Origin: Rhynchopus euleeides
Taxonomy: Eukaryota > Euglenozoa > Diplonemea > Diplonemida > Diplonemidae
Direction: 5' to 3'
NCBI GenBank assembly: GCA_963210315.1
Contig: OY723248.1
Span: 1,256,727-1,320,726 of the forward strand
Length of the DNA stretch: 64,000 bases
A program made the translations under genes and the position numbers. Below the pieces are notes generated by a model. That model did no database searches. It was not told the origin of the DNA and saw nothing but the letters and a program-made list of their open reading frames with translations. Positions 21,302 to 32,689 of this stretch are shown one piece after another (within the stretch, counting starts at the first letter, position 1; each line of letters starts with the position of its first letter).

Positions 21302-23101
21302 ATGCTCGACACAGGCACGAGGAGTCGGCCTGGGAGCCGAACAAGTGTCCGCAATGCGACGTACAGTGTGAGGGCTACCTCGGCACAACCGGGGAGGCCG
21401 ATGTCATCGTTTGTGCTGCCGGGGATTTTGGCGAAGAATACTCCTGCCCGTGTGCGGGCAAATCTTGAGCCGAGTGGCGGAAAGCGGCGTCCTCTGAGTG
21501 CGATGCCTATGGAGAGCGACACCTTGGTGGCGTCGCAGTCGAAGTACCGCCCCCGGTCGGCCGAGGTGCCTGACCCCGACGCAGGGTTTGAAGAGGAGCT
21601 GCTGCACATCGGGCAGGGCGTGCGTTCCCCCACACCCCCGCACCGGATGTCGTCGCCTGTCCCTGCGACAGCCACGGCTCCGCCTGCCCCCCCAGCACCA
21701 ACGACATCCGGGGCCATTGGGCGCCCCATCCATGTGCCCTACCGCCCCGACCTGCGCGCCAAGGTCAGTGTCGGGATGATCGTGCATACCCACTGCCAAG
21801 CCAAGCCCATGACCTTCCACGACTTCCACCTGCTCGCTGAAGCCTGCCAACGTGCAGGCAAGGCACGCATGGAGGGACATGCGTATTACAAGATTGCCGA
21901 GCTGCTTGCTCAGAAGAGGTGTGCACTGTGGCGGTTTTGTGTGAGTGTTGTTGGTTGGCTCACCCAACCAGCAGCGAGCGGCAGGTGTAATTGTTGGGGT
22001 GTTCTCGCGATCGACGAGTACCCGCTGGTTCTTCTCTCCCCTTCCTGATTTGCAGACGCAAAGCTTCTGCTGTGTGAGGGCAGGCATATCCATTCGCATC
22101 CAAATCCCACATTTGACTCCTCTGAGAAATCACGAACGCCCATCAGCCGTTGTTCCAGATTAACACCCGCTATCCGGTCCCCTGCATGGCTCGAACGGCA
22201 CTCCGCTTCCTGGCACCACCACCCCCACCCATGGCCACAGGGAGTCGTTGGATAAGTCTGTCCCCTACTTCCAGAAATATCTCAACATCTGCCGCCGCCT
22301 CAACGATCTCCAGGTATCTCCCTTTGGTGTTGCTGATTCCTGCGCAACAAACCGCAGCGGCACAGCAAGCCGTCCCTCCTTTCCAGGAGGAGTGCTTACC
22401 TGTGCTTATCTGTGCTTACCTGTGCCCATCCGGCCATCCATCCACCCACCCCGCCTCCCACCTTGGCCTACACCACGCAGGGTGAAGCGAAGTCGCTGAA
22501 CTGCCTTGGCATCGTGTTCCAGGAGATCGGCACTGACGAGTCGCTGCGGCGCAGTCTGCAGTACCACCAGCAGCACTGCGACATCGCGGATGCCGCAGGG
22601 GTGTTCATTGCGCATACCAACATGGGGCTGATCACAGGCTTGATGGGCGACCTCAAGACAAGCATCGGGCACCACAAGGAGGCGCTGCAGTTCGCAGTGA
22701 GGGCGCAGGATAAGCAGGCCGAGTCGCTCGCCCTGGCAAACCTGTCTCTGATGGAGCGATCGCAGGGGGACCACTCGACAGCGAAGGTGTGCGTTGAGCG
22801 AAACCTCGAGCTCTCGAACGACCTGCATGACACCGTTGCCTCGTGCGAGGCTTATGAGCAGCTCGGGATGCTGTCATCCGATAAGAAGGAGTGGGCAAAC
22901 GCATCAGACTTCCTGACCCAGGCGCTCGACCTGTCGCACAAGCAGGGGAATGCGGAGAAGTCAAATAACATACGCTGCAGCCTCGGGTTTGTGAAAGGGA
23001 CAATGCGCATGGAGGACCACTTCCGTGCAGTCGCAAAACTAATGGGTGCACGGCCTGAGAGGAAACGGCGTTCCCAATCAATCCGGCACCTCGCCACCTA
23101 G
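21302..23101 (+). CDS. Tetratricopeptide-repeat protein, three exons, 436 aa
   Basis: Exons inferred at 21302-21918, 22241-22313 and 22481-23101. Both introns are GT-AG (322 and 167 bp), and phases join in frame (AG|G then CAG|GGT). Residues 1-150 are low-complexity and basic. From about residue 170 onward helical TPR pairs follow one another (YYKIAELL..., YFQKYLNICRRLND, LNCLGIVFQEIG, HTNMGLITGLMGD, ALANLSLMERSQGD, YEQLGMLSSDKKE), ending with a basic tail. The spacing and L-G-Y/F pattern are those of TPR scaffolds like TTC24/TTC29, but I cannot assign an ortholog. TPR proteins bind peptides within larger assemblies. The start was chosen because CAG ends 2 nt before the ATG, as at a trans-splice site. 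An upstream exon is possible. Confidence 0.72.
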
Positions 23102-23479
23102 CGTGGAGCAGGCCTGAAGTCACGCTTTGCACTCCGGGCATCAGGGAATGGCTGCTCAGAGGCAGCTCCGCATAACTATATAACACTGCGGCAAGCCTTT
23201 ATTGCTGTTAGCACAGCGGTGCCAATATGCCTTTCTGTTTCATCTGTTCTCTGCATCCCTTTCACCCACGAGCTGGCTGGGGCGAACCCGGCTCACGGAA
23301 GGGGGGAACGGGGAGGGGGGTACGGTATTTTCATACCGCCCCCTCCTCGCGCGCCCCCACCTCCCCTGTGGCGGGGTTGGGTATCTAAGCGGGCACTGTG
23401 GCGTGATGGATCAGGGGCAGGCGGGATGGCCCGAGTCGCCAGAGTTATATTCTCACCCCTCTTCCCCACCCTGTCTCGA

Positions 23480-23512
23480 TTTCAATACCCCCCACCCCAC
23501 CCCGCTCTGCAG
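23480..23512 (+). promoter_or_regulatory. Candidate splice acceptor upstream of the repeat-protein gene
   Basis: The tract CCCCCCACCCCACCCCGCTC runs into TGCAG at 23508-23512, 117 nt before the preferred ATG. It fits a spliced-leader acceptor. Confidence 0.4.
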
Positions 23513-23628
23513 AACGACAACCCCTTGAGATGGACAGATTTTATCGTAGGATTTGTCACTGTTTTCACGTCACAAATGCAAGCCACATCATTCACACCCA
23601 GGCGCACACAGCATCTGTTGAGTGCACC

Positions 23629-24877
23629 ATGTCGGGGAAGGGAAGGCACGGGTGGGGTGGCAGGGGGGGCCGCCCCTATGTGGACGAGGGGACGGCAGAG
23701 ATGACGAGCCTCATTAAGAACGCGCAGCGTACCAACCCCGATTGGAGCAAGTCGTGGGCAGAGTACTGCGAGACATTTGGCAACGGCAGAGCCGACCCTG
23801 CCAGGCACAGCATCACCTTCCTGATGGAGGCGATAAAGACCATCGGGCTGCCGCAGGGGGAGGTGGAGAAGCAGAAGCTTGCCACCAAGGTGAAGAGCTA
23901 CCAGCGCGCGTCTCCCGACGCCTGTGACGCGTGGAAGAAGTACTGCGATGACCACGGCGACGGCACGCGTTACGACCCCAGCCTCTACGACCTGGAGTTC
24001 CTGAAGAGCGGCCTTGAGCTGCTGGAGACTGCGTGCCCCGAGGGTCCCCCGGTGGATGCCTTCGAGGGCCCCACACGCCGCCCGCAGGGCAGGGGTGGGT
24101 ACGACGAGGGGACGAATGAAAGCCATCTGGTGTATGAGGTGAAGGAGCAGCAGAAGACCGACCCTGTGGCGCACAAGGCGTGGGTGGAGTACTGTGACAA
24201 CAACTCCGATGGGACGCGCGACCCGAAGCGCTTTGACGATGGCTTCCTGGCGCGTGCCCTGTCGCACATGCGGCGTGCGGGGCACCTTGTCGCTGACATC
24301 AAGGACATGACACGTGCAGGTGGGAGGACCATCTGGCGCCGTTACTGTGACGAGCACGGCAACAGCAGGTACGACCCTCTGCTGCATGACACCTCCTTCC
24401 TGGAGAAGGCGTGTGAGTACACACGTCTGCACCTCGACCGTGCGCAGGGTGTGGTGTCAGGAGGGGGCAGGGGACGTGGTGGTGGCGGGTCGGGGCGCGG
24501 TGGCGGCGGCAGCAGCAGGGGGCGTGGGGAGTCGAATGGAAGCTCGCTGGTGGACACATTCAAGGACTTCCAGCGCAACACCCCGGGGTTCCCTGATTGG
24601 TGGCGTGCGCACTGCGACTCCGTCGGGGACGGGGTTTACGACCCTGCACGCCACGGTGACGACTTCCTGCAGGATGCCATGGACGACTTCAGGTATGCAG
24701 CTTCGCATGCGATTCTGGGTATTCCCAGAAACTGTTGGTCCGAGAGCCTTCAACGAATCAACTTGTGTGTCTGTGTCAAGCACGTGTGCTACTCATGTGC
24801 GGCTGAATCTTCGGGGACAATGGCTGGCACTGTTCCGAGAACCACCACCACTACCACCCTACAGCGCGGAGCAGTAG
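23629..24877 (+). CDS. Protein with five W/YC/D-x-HGDG repeats and an RGG linker
   Basis: Five ~48-residue repeats share the consensus K-x2-QR-x2-P-x4-W-x2-YCD-x-HGDG-x-RDP-x2-HD-x2-FL-x2-A. Examples are WAEYCETFGNGRADPARH, WKKYCDDHGDG, WVEYCDNNSDG, WRRYCDEHGN and WWRAHCDSVGDG. A Gly/Arg/Ser (RGG-like) linker separates repeats 4 and 5. From memory, similar repeats occur in uncharacterised protist proteins, some with RNA-binding domains, but I cannot name a family. The RGG tract hints at RNA binding. The start at 23629 has a CACCATGTC context; another in-frame ATG lies at 23530. A GT-AG intron at 24693-24864 joins AG to C and gives a four-residue final exon (SAEQ, stop). Without splicing the frame reads on to 24912. 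Spliced length is 358 aa. Confidence 0.62.
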
Positions 24878-26545
24878 CCTGGCAGTCTGCTCGGTGGGCA
24901 GTGCGGAGGTAGCCTGTGACTTGCTTCGCGTGTTCTCGAAGTTTGCAGGTGCCTACATGTGACATTGACCTGTCTTCTGCATCTGTGGCAGCAGGCCAGG
25001 CGAATCTCCATCAGGCAGTCGTGCGGCAAGTCGGTTCTTGCCTCTGGTGCTATCACGATGTTCGTGCATCTCCATCACATGTTTGGAACGTGATGTTCTG
25101 ACAGTCGCAGCAGCGAGCATATCCACATGTTTCATGGCCACTCACAACGTATCCCATAAAAACACAGACAGAACCCCCCCAGCTGGGGCACGGCCCAAGG
25201 TGTGGCCAAGACCCGAACGCAATAATTGAGGAGGCTTTTGTTTCCTTGTTGCGATAAAACGGTCCCGTTACATTTTGTCTTCAGCCACAGGCCCCCACCT
25301 ACCTTCATTTTATCTCTTTCGGAGTCCAACATTTTTTACTCTTCACACGAACTTTGCCACGGCGTGACAAATCAGGCGCCCAGTTTGACCAGGCGGGAAT
25401 CAACTCGCACCATCGTACGTTCACTCATGCACATGCATGGCTTGAATGTCGCTGCCTGTTCGATCTTTGGGGGCTCCGCATGCGGTTGGTCCGTCAATTA
25501 TTGACCCTCCGTGCATGTGGGTGACACCGCCGTGCTCCTCAGGAGTGATAGCAAAAAGTATAACGGCTGAAGCCTTGGGAGGATTTGCTTGGGAGAAGTC
25601 ACCACTCTCATCCCTCCCGTATCCCGCCAGCACCACCACCCGCCACCGCCCACCCTCACCGCCTTGGTCGATACCTCCACACAGTCGCCCTGTTCACGTT
25701 CCAACCTCTCTTACAATCTCTCGCCTGTTGGGATGCTACCCTCGGTGTGTGGCAGGCACTTGGCCGCCATCCCTTGGCCGCTCCTGCACAAAAAGCAAAA
25801 TTGGGTGCATGCACAAAACTCTGCAGAGGCAATGCCCGCAATATTAAAGCTGCCAATTGCATTCACCCCCTTCAGCCTCTTGGGATACAGGCCACTAAAA
25901 GTTTTGCAGAGCATGCACCTCAAGACGCGCCAACCAACGAGAGAAAGGGAGTGGAGGCGGGGACGGATTTGTGGCAAAAAAAATAGGAGAAAACATGGCA
26001 CCGCCTCCAATAAGGGCGCATCTCTCTCTGTTCCACCTAACCCCTCACCCCCCAACAAACACACGCACACACATGTGACTCTTTTTATAGGTGAGCGCAC
26101 CGAGCGCCTGCTCTTGACGTGATCCCCACTGTGGGCACACACACACACACATACAATGGTGGTGGGCTAGGACCCGTGCAGGGTTAACCCACCTTAAAAA
26201 GTGATCAACACACACATACAAACATAGACACAGGAAGAGAACAGGCTGCCCCTGGACACCATCCAATTCACCTCCGCCTCGTCACCACCCTATCCCAACA
26301 CTCACTCCCTCACCCACACCGCCATGCCCACGCCTCTCTCCGAAGGGCAGGGATATAGCTAGGACTGAGACTCATCGGGTTTAATATGATTTGGTTCCTT
26401 TGCCCCCCACCACCCCCGTCCCAACGGCTTGGAGGTGTCGATCCTCCTTGCCGGCAATCAGCAACGTTCCCAGCTTTCGTCGTGTTGGGTTGCCGCACAC
26501 ACCGGATGCTGGGCTGGGGGGGGAGGGGGAGGGGAGGGGGGGGGT
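24878..26545. other. Gene-free stretch
   Basis: No gene supported. CA-rich microsatellite patches lie near 26055-26070 and 26138-26155. The right edge is a long G run that was the insertion target of the composite element at 26548. Confidence 0.5.
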
Positions 26546-26547
26546 AG

Positions 26548-27692
26548 GGGGGGTCAAATGGGGGTGACAAACACGATTTTTCAAAAAACCGGCGCAGAGG
26601 CCCCAAAGCCCCCGTAAACCCTCCAAACCCCCCCAGATCGGTCCGGAAACCCATCGAACCCCACTTTTCCACCATTCCGGGCACCTCAGGTGCCCGAATT
26701 GGGGTACCTAAATTTTGTGCCACCGTTTGGTACCGGACAGTGCCACTGTGTGGGAGGTTGGAAAAGAAAATGCCCCAACACACCACATCTGAGGGTTGCA
26801 ATGCATGTTGCTTGCCAACCACGTCATCCGGTGGGTGTCAGGCGCTATGTAGGTGGCATGAGCCAGGTCTTCGATGTGTTCTGGCTTGTATATGTACCTC
26901 CCTGCCTGCGGCACAGGCACTGCCTTTGTCCCCCACACCAGCCACAGAGAGCGTATTGTACTCGGTCCACGGTTGCTGATTCATTGTGATGCGTTGTATC
27001 CTCGAGTGAACGTCACACACTAGTGGCACCACCACCCGCCATCCGAGAGCTGTATTGACTTTGCGCCCTTCCGTTGCATTCACCTCGCCACGCATATTGC
27101 ACCGTTCAGTACCAGTGCTCTTGGGCCAGGCAAAGTAGACCGCAGCAACTACCAATTCTGGCACAATGGGTACCACGACAGCGCACTTCGTGTGTTCCCG
27201 GAATGTACAGCTCGTGTTGCAACAGTCGTTGTCAACACATCCCGGTTGTGGAGCACTGCTGCACAGGAATCACACGACCATCTGGACTTGTTCCGTACCT
27301 ACAGGCAGCCTCCCGGTGCATGGTGGCAGGGAGGTACATATACAAGCCAGAACTCATCGAAGACCTGGCTAATGCCACCTACATAGCGCCTGACACCCAC
27401 CGGATGACGTGGTTGGCAAGCAACATGCATTGCAACCCTCAGATGTGGTGTGTTGGGGCATTTTCTTTTCCAACCTCCCACACAGTGGCACTGTCCGGTA
27501 CCAAACGGTGGCACAAAATTTAGGTACCCCAATTCGGGCACCTGAGGTGCCCGGAATGGTGGAAAAGTGGGGTTCGATGGGTTTCCGGACCGATCTGGGG
27601 GGGTTTGGAGGGTTTACGGGGGCTTTGGGGCCTCTGCGCCGGTTTTTTGAAAAATCGTGTTTGTCCACGTAAAAGGGTGGCATTTGACCCCC
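26548..27692. mobile_element. G7-ended fold-back element, copy 2 (1145 bp)
   Basis: Reverse-orientation copy of 12144-13290, about 98-99% alike by eye, with both ~370-bp arms and the centre kept. Its left end has G7 and TA. Its right end has only C5 and abuts AGGCCTCTGG without TA, so this end is chimeric. Confidence 0.8.
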
Positions 27693-27766
27693 AGGCCTCT
27701 GGCTAATTCGGGTCGAACGTTAAGTTTCTCCGTGCCGGGGGGGGGAGGGGGGGGGGGGCTACCCTA

Positions 27767-28458
27767 CACGGTGGGATCTTGTAAATTTTACATGTATAAC
27801 TACAAGTATAATACATGTATTATACATGTATAATACTTGCATGTCAACTATTATACATGTATAATACATGTATATGCCTGAAATATACATGTAAAATACA
27901 TGTATATCAAGTAAAAATACAAGTATAATACTTGCATGTCAACTATTATACATGTATTTTTACTTGATATACATGTATTTTACATGTATATTTCAGGCAT
28001 TTACATGTATTTTACATGTATAATACTTGTCATGCAAGTATTATACATGTAAAATACTTGCATGACAAGTAAAATACTTGCATGCAAGTAAAATACATGT
28101 ATTTTACTTGCATGCCAGTATTTTACTTGTCATGCAAGTATTATACATGTATTTTACTTGTCATGCAAGTATTTTACATGTATAATACTTGCATGACAAG
28201 TATTATACATGTAAAATACATGTAAATGCCTGAAATATACATGTAAAATACATGTATATCAAGTAAAAATACATGTATAATAGTTGACATGCAAGTATTA
28301 TACTTGTATTTTTACTTGATATACATGTATTTTACATGTATATTTCAGGCATATACATGTATTATACATGTATAATAGTTGACATGCAAGTATTATACAT
28401 GTATAATACATGTATATACTTGTAGTTATACATGTAAAATTTACAAGATCCCACCGTG
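27767..28458. mobile_element. AT-rich fold-back element with CACGGTGG ends, copy ii (692 bp, complete)
   Basis: Ends CACGGTGGGATC and GATCCCACCGTG are flanked by TA. The left flank CTACCCTA and right flank TACCCTAC suggest insertion in a CCCTACCC site. It contains two versions of the ATATCAAGTAAAAATAC hairpin and long inverted arms. It has no coding capacity and is an uninterrupted reference for copy i. Confidence 0.88.
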
Positions 28459-28595
28459 TACCCTACCCTAGGGTTGGGGCCGCCGGGGTCCCAGATTTTT
28501 TGGTAATTTCCAGGTGTGGGTAGGGGGACCTTTTCGAATTTTTTTTTCGAGGGGTGCCCATTTTGGCGATTTGGGCCCGATTTCGAGGGTTACGG

Positions 28596-29490
28596 GTGAC
28601 CCTAGACCCTACCCAACCCTAGGGTTGGGGTTGGGGTTAACTCCAGACCCTACCCTCACCCTAGGGTTAGGGTTAACCCTATACCCTACCCAACCCTAGG
28701 GTTAGGGTTAACCCTATACCCCACCCAACCCTAGGGTTAGGGTTAGGGTTAACCCTATACCCAACCCTACCCTAGGGTTAGGGTTAGGGTTAACCCAAGA
28801 CCCAACCCTACCCTAGGGTTAGGGTTAACCCTATACCCTACCCAACCCTAGGGTTAGGGTTGGGGTTAACCCTATACCCTACCCTCACCCTAGGGTTAGG
28901 GTTAACCCTATACCCAACCCAACCCTAGGGTTAGGGTTAACCCAAGACCCAACCCTACCCTAGGGTTAGGGTTAGGGTTAACCCTATACACAACCCAACC
29001 CTAGGGTTAGGGTTAACCCTATACCCTACCCAACCCGAGGGTTAGGGTTGGGGGTTAACCCAAGACCCTGCCCGACCCTAGGGTTAGGGTTCACCCTAGA
29101 CCCAACCCTACCCTAGGGTTCGGGTTTGGGTCAGGGTGAACCCTAGACCCGACCCAACCCTCGGATCAGGGTTGGGGTTAACCCTATACCCTACCCTAAC
29201 CCTAGGGTAGGGTCTAGGGTCAACCCTGACCCTAACCCTAGGGTTGGGTCAAGGGTTAACCCTAACCCCAGGGTTGGGTAGGGTCCAGGGTTAACCCTAA
29301 CCCTAACCCGAGGGTTGGGTAGGGTCTAGGGTCAACCCTGACCCTAACCCGAGGGTTGGGTAGGGTCTAGGGTTAACCCTAACCCTAACCCTAGGGTTGG
29401 GTCAAGGGTTAACCCTAACCCTAGGGTTGGGTAGGGTCTAGGGTCAACCCTGACCCTAGGGTTGGGTAGGGTTGGGTCTAGGGTTAACCC
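28596..29490. repeat. Telomere-like CCCTAA/TTAGGG array in alternating orientation
   Basis: The array is built of imperfect TTAGGG and CCCTAA/CCCTACCC units that switch strand every ~25-30 bp, through junctions such as CCCTAGGGTTAGGG and GGGTTAACCCTA. Near 29180-29200 the whole pattern reverses, so the second third is roughly the inverse of the first. It is flanked on both sides by mobile elements, so it is not a chromosome end. Unit variants (TTGGGG, TCAGGG, GGTCTAGG) show age. Confidence 0.85.
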
Positions 29491-29496
29491 TATCTA

Positions 29497-29774
29497 CTAT
29501 GGTCCGTTCCATAATATTTACGTTCCAAAATATTTACAGGGCCAGTTGGGCCACTCGGTGGTGAGGACGGCTTGCGTCAGGAATCGCGCGAAAAGTGCAC
29601 GAGTAGGTCTCGTCAGGGACTCTGTACGCCGTCCGATCACCTGGTCCAAGTCCCCGAGTCGCAGAAAGCCCTGTAAATATTATGGAACGAAAAAAATCTG
29701 GAACGCCAACCCACCAGCGTTCCATAATATTTACGTTCCATAATATTTACGTTCCAAAATATTTACGTATACGG
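29497..29774. mobile_element. Small element with GTTCCATAATATTTACG subterminal repeats
   Basis: GTTCCATAATATTTACG or GTTCCAAAATATTTAC occurs near both edges in opposite sense. The right edge reads GTATACGG followed by TA, where the AT-rich fold-back resumes. It looks like a TA-flanked insertion related in style to 18606-19413, but the left terminus is not clear. Confidence 0.45.
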
Positions 29775-30214
29775 TATAATACTTGTCATGCAAGTATTAT
29801 ACATGTAAAATACTTGCATGACAAGTAAAATACATGTATAATACTTGCATGACAAGTAAAATACTTGCATGCAAGTAAAATACATGTATTTTACTTGCAT
29901 GCAAGTATTTTACTTGTCATGCAAGTATTTTACATGTATAATACTTGCATGACAAGTATTATACATGTAAAATACATGTAAATGCCTGAAATATACATGT
30001 AAAATACATGTATATCAAGTAAAAATACAAGTATAATAGTTGACATGCAAGTATTATACTTGTATTTTTACTTGATATACATGTATTTTACATGTATATT
30101 TCAGGCATTTACATGTATTATACATGTATAATAGTTGACATGCAAGTATTATACATGTATAATACATGTATATACTTGTAGTTATACATGTAAAATTTAC
30201 AAGATCCCACCGTG
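29775..30214. mobile_element. AT-rich fold-back element, copy iii, right part only
   Basis: 440 bp that match the right two-thirds of the element at 27767-28458, ending CAAGATCCCACCGTG at 30214. The left terminus is absent; the copy begins at a TA next to the small element at 29497-29774. Confidence 0.8.
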
Positions 30215-30285
30215 CCCCCCCCCCCCCTCCGGCCCAACGTTAAGTCCGGCCCCAGAATTAGCCAGAGGCCTGTTGACCCCCCCTA

Positions 30286-31000
30286 GGGGGGGGGGGATAG
30301 GTGGGTGGCAGATCTCTCGCGTCATCTGTTTTTTGATGATGCTGACGGCTCCCCGATTTTTTTTATATCTGCTTGTGTTGCTCTGGTTGGGCCTTTAGAC
30401 AGAAGGGTAACCAAACAAAACGTTTTCTGGGTTGGTGTGTCCTATCTCAAGGCACAGTGTAGACCCGGCAGTGAGCCCGGGGTCCCAAGAAGCAAGTGTT
30501 CACCCCAGATTCCCGTATCTGGCTGGCTCATGTGTGTGTGTTGTGTGCAAGAGGAACGAAACAAACACTGCTGCCAAACGCAACAGAAACCTGCCAGCAC
30601 TATTTTATTTGCCGCTGAAGAGGAAGAAGGTCCCCCCACCCCACCCCACCCCACCCCACCCTGCCCCCTACCCCCCCATGATAAGAGAAAAACACAGGGT
30701 GCTGTCGAAGCAATCCGTATTGCAGGCAACCGCCCCCTCCCCCGCACTGACTGGCCTGGGCGTTAGAACCAGCTGAAACACGGAAGCAGTGGCAGAATGG
30801 ACACAGGTGAGGCGGTACTGCTCCCCACCCCACCACCCCTCCCTTCTCCTCTGGCTTACGGATTGTCTCGTCCCATCCTGTCCGGGCCTGCCATTGGTCC
30901 ACACACCTGTTCACGATGAGTCATCGTGGCAGTGCCACCCTTGAATCACCACAGGTGCGCAGAGCGCATTGTATCGGGTGTGTAACCCTATACACAGTGT
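30286..31000. other. Gene-free stretch before CSTPP1-like gene
   Basis: No gene supported. It carries a CCCCACCCCACCC block around 30635-30675 and a G12 run at its left edge. Confidence 0.5.
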
Positions 31001-31016
31001 CTGCTTGCTTCTGCAG
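31001..31016 (+). promoter_or_regulatory. Candidate splice acceptor of the CSTPP1-like gene
   Basis: CTGCTTGCTTCTGCAG ends 38 nt before the ATG at 31055. It is a strong pyrimidine-AG acceptor with no coding exon seen upstream, as expected for trans-splicing. Confidence 0.45.
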
Positions 31017-31054
31017 GCGGCGTATTTACACAGAGGGGAGTGACCGGCAGCGTC

Positions 31055-31966
31055 ATGACGTTGTTTCAGCGTGACATGGGTGAGGATCTGTTTGCTTTGA
31101 GCGGCGAGGAGTATCTGCAGCATTTTAACGTGAAGTGTTACCTCAACGATGTGGTGCGGCAGCTGCTGGACTGCAGGGACGACCGCCCCACCGACTTCTT
31201 CAGCGAGTACTTCCTTGCTGTTCTCAAAGGCACGCATGTGCTGCACAGGGGGTATGAATATATCACCGCGACACATCACAACCGTGCCGCATTCGGGCTG
31301 ATGTTCTCGCTTGCCTTTCCAGAGGCGGAGTTCTCGGAGCCCCTGGGGCTGGATGAGTTCTCGCAGCTTGTGTACCTCATCTGCCCGGGGTTCCCACAGG
31401 CGGTCATCAAGCGGGTTCACGACATCGCAGGTGTGATCGACACACGGATTGGCACACTCGCCACAGCGATAGCGGCTCATGTCTACTACCCTGAGTTCTT
31501 CGACGAGCTGGAGCGGCTGCAGGTGCCGGAGGCTGGGGCCAGCAGGAAGAGCGTCCTCATCGATGCGCTGTGCATTCTCGCGCGGAATAGCAAGCGCGAC
31601 GCACACGCTGCCAAGCAGGACCGGGAGTCGGCATCAGAGCCGCTGTACGGCCAGCAGCCTCCGCACTACCCAACGAAGGATGTGCTGCAGGCGGCGGTGA
31701 AGGCCACGTCCACCTCCGGCGGGGACGACACCCCCTGCACCCTGGAGCAGGTCCAGCTGGCGATCTACATGTCGCCCCTCGTCAAGCACACCATAGCGAC
31801 ACGGCACCCAGCACTCTTTGCGACAATGACTACCCCTGGGCAGCCTGGGAGGAGGCCGAACAGTGTCAACACTGTTGTCGACACCATCCTGCACACCCAT
31901 GAATATATGATCCTGAGCGGGAAGCGTCGGAAGCAGAAAGCAGCTAGTGTAGCAAGCACACGCTAA
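31055..31966 (+). CDS. CSTPP1: CSTPP1 (C11orf49) homolog, tubulin polyglutamylase complex regulator, 303 aa
   Basis: In animals CSTPP1 binds the tubulin polyglutamylase complex at centriolar satellites and tunes microtubule glutamylation and cilia. Residues ~13-75 align well by recall with the human protein: EYLQHFNVKCYLNDVV-QLL, then FFSEYFLAVLKGTHVL, then EYI-ATHHNRAAF, where the human protein has EYLAQRHVLTYMEDAV, FFTEYFNSVCQGTHIL and ATPHNRVSF. The later block LVYLICPGFPQ matches LLQLLCPDFP, and HVYYPEFFDELE matches IQFYYSEFLDSV. The N-terminal fold is of the RIIa/dimerisation-docking type used by TPGS subunits. The C terminus is basic and divergent. It is a single exon, 777 bp ahead of the ARMH3-like gene on the same strand. 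Confidence 0.83.
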   Translation: MTLFQRDMGEDLFALSGEEYLQHFNVKCYLNDVVRQLLDCRDDRPTDFFSEYFLAVLKGTHVLHRGYEYITATHHNRAAFGLMFSLAFPEAEFSEPLGLDEFSQLVYLICPGFPQAVIKRVHDIAGVIDTRIGTLATAIAAHVYYPEFFDELERLQVPEAGASRKSVLIDALCILARNSKRDAHAAKQDRESASEPLYGQQPPHYPTKDVLQAAVKATSTSGGDDTPCTLEQVQLAIYMSPLVKHTIATRHPALFATMTTPGQPGRRPNSVNTVVDTILHTHEYMILSGKRRKQKAASVASTR

Positions 31967-32689
31967 ACCCGGTGTTGCTGTGGCGAGCACCCTCTCAAGG
32001 CAACTCGATGTCCTGAGGGGTGGGGCGGGGGGAAGGAGGGTGTGTCTGTGCTTGCCGGGATGCTTGCCCTTTTCTTATTGCCTTAACAAAATGATGTTGT
32101 CTGATTCGACGAATGGTGAGAGCTCCATCGTATTTTGGACCTCAATCCCCCCATCCCCATCCCCCCCACCCCCCCCACCCTCCTTTGCAATTTTCTGGGT
32201 TTCAACAGCGCACACACCCCGCATCACTCCTCTTGGTTTCCACTGCGGTCTCCACTGGCACACACACATGAATCATTTTCGGGAAGCGTCGGTGGCACCT
32301 GGTAGAGACAGATTAATCAGCAGCCTACCCAACCTATCCTATTTCCCCTTCAAGACCAATCGCGCCGCTCATCACGCACACTCACACGCCCTCAACAGGG
32401 GGAGGGAAATACACAGACCCTCTTCCCACCCACCCCCACCCCCCCCTAACCCGCCCACCCACCCACCCGAGCTCACTGCGACACTACCCTGCATAGCACA
32501 TCGAGCGAGACAGGCAGAGGCTGACTCTGTTTGCACCTTACCACCACCGCCACCCCCCCCCCCCCCCCCGAGCTCTGAACCCCCCTCCGAGAGGCACGGA
32601 GGAGGGGGGAGGGCGGGGGGAGGGGGGGACCTGCTCGCCCTTTCCCCCCCCCCCTCCCCTCCCCTCGCTCTTCCTCCTGCTCGCCCACC

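Larger units (their letters stand above)
26548..30283. mobile_element. Composite G7-ended structure, 3736 bp
   Basis: Outer ends are GGGGGGGTCAAATG and TTGACCCCCCC, flanked by TA (26546-26547, 30284-30285) inside G runs. Inside, in order: a complete-looking copy of the G7 fold-back (26548-27692), a 17-bp inverted repeat AGGCCTCTGGCTAATTC (27693 and 30254-30270 in reverse) that marks another element's inner TIR, a full AT-rich fold-back (27767-28458), a telomere-like array (28596-29490), a small GTTCC/ATATTTACG element (29497-29774) and a partial AT-rich fold-back (29775-30214). The left end of the second element seems to have been replaced by the fold-back copy. Confidence 0.65.

Noticed and set aside
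20378-21388. 336-codon minus-strand frame
   Set aside because: Antisense shadow of the zinc-finger gene in very GC-rich DNA; Pro/Arg/His-rich with no domain.
23482-24432. 316-codon minus-strand frame
   Set aside because: Antisense to the five-repeat protein, whose periodic conservation shows the + frame is the coding one.
28596-29490. A true chromosome end
   Set aside because: TTAGGG units alternate in orientation and are flanked on both sides by kilobases of other DNA, so this is internal.
18116-30214. CRISPR array in the AT-rich palindromic tracts
   Set aside because: There are no regular repeat-spacer units; the words overlap and pair across the element, and the genome is eukaryotic.
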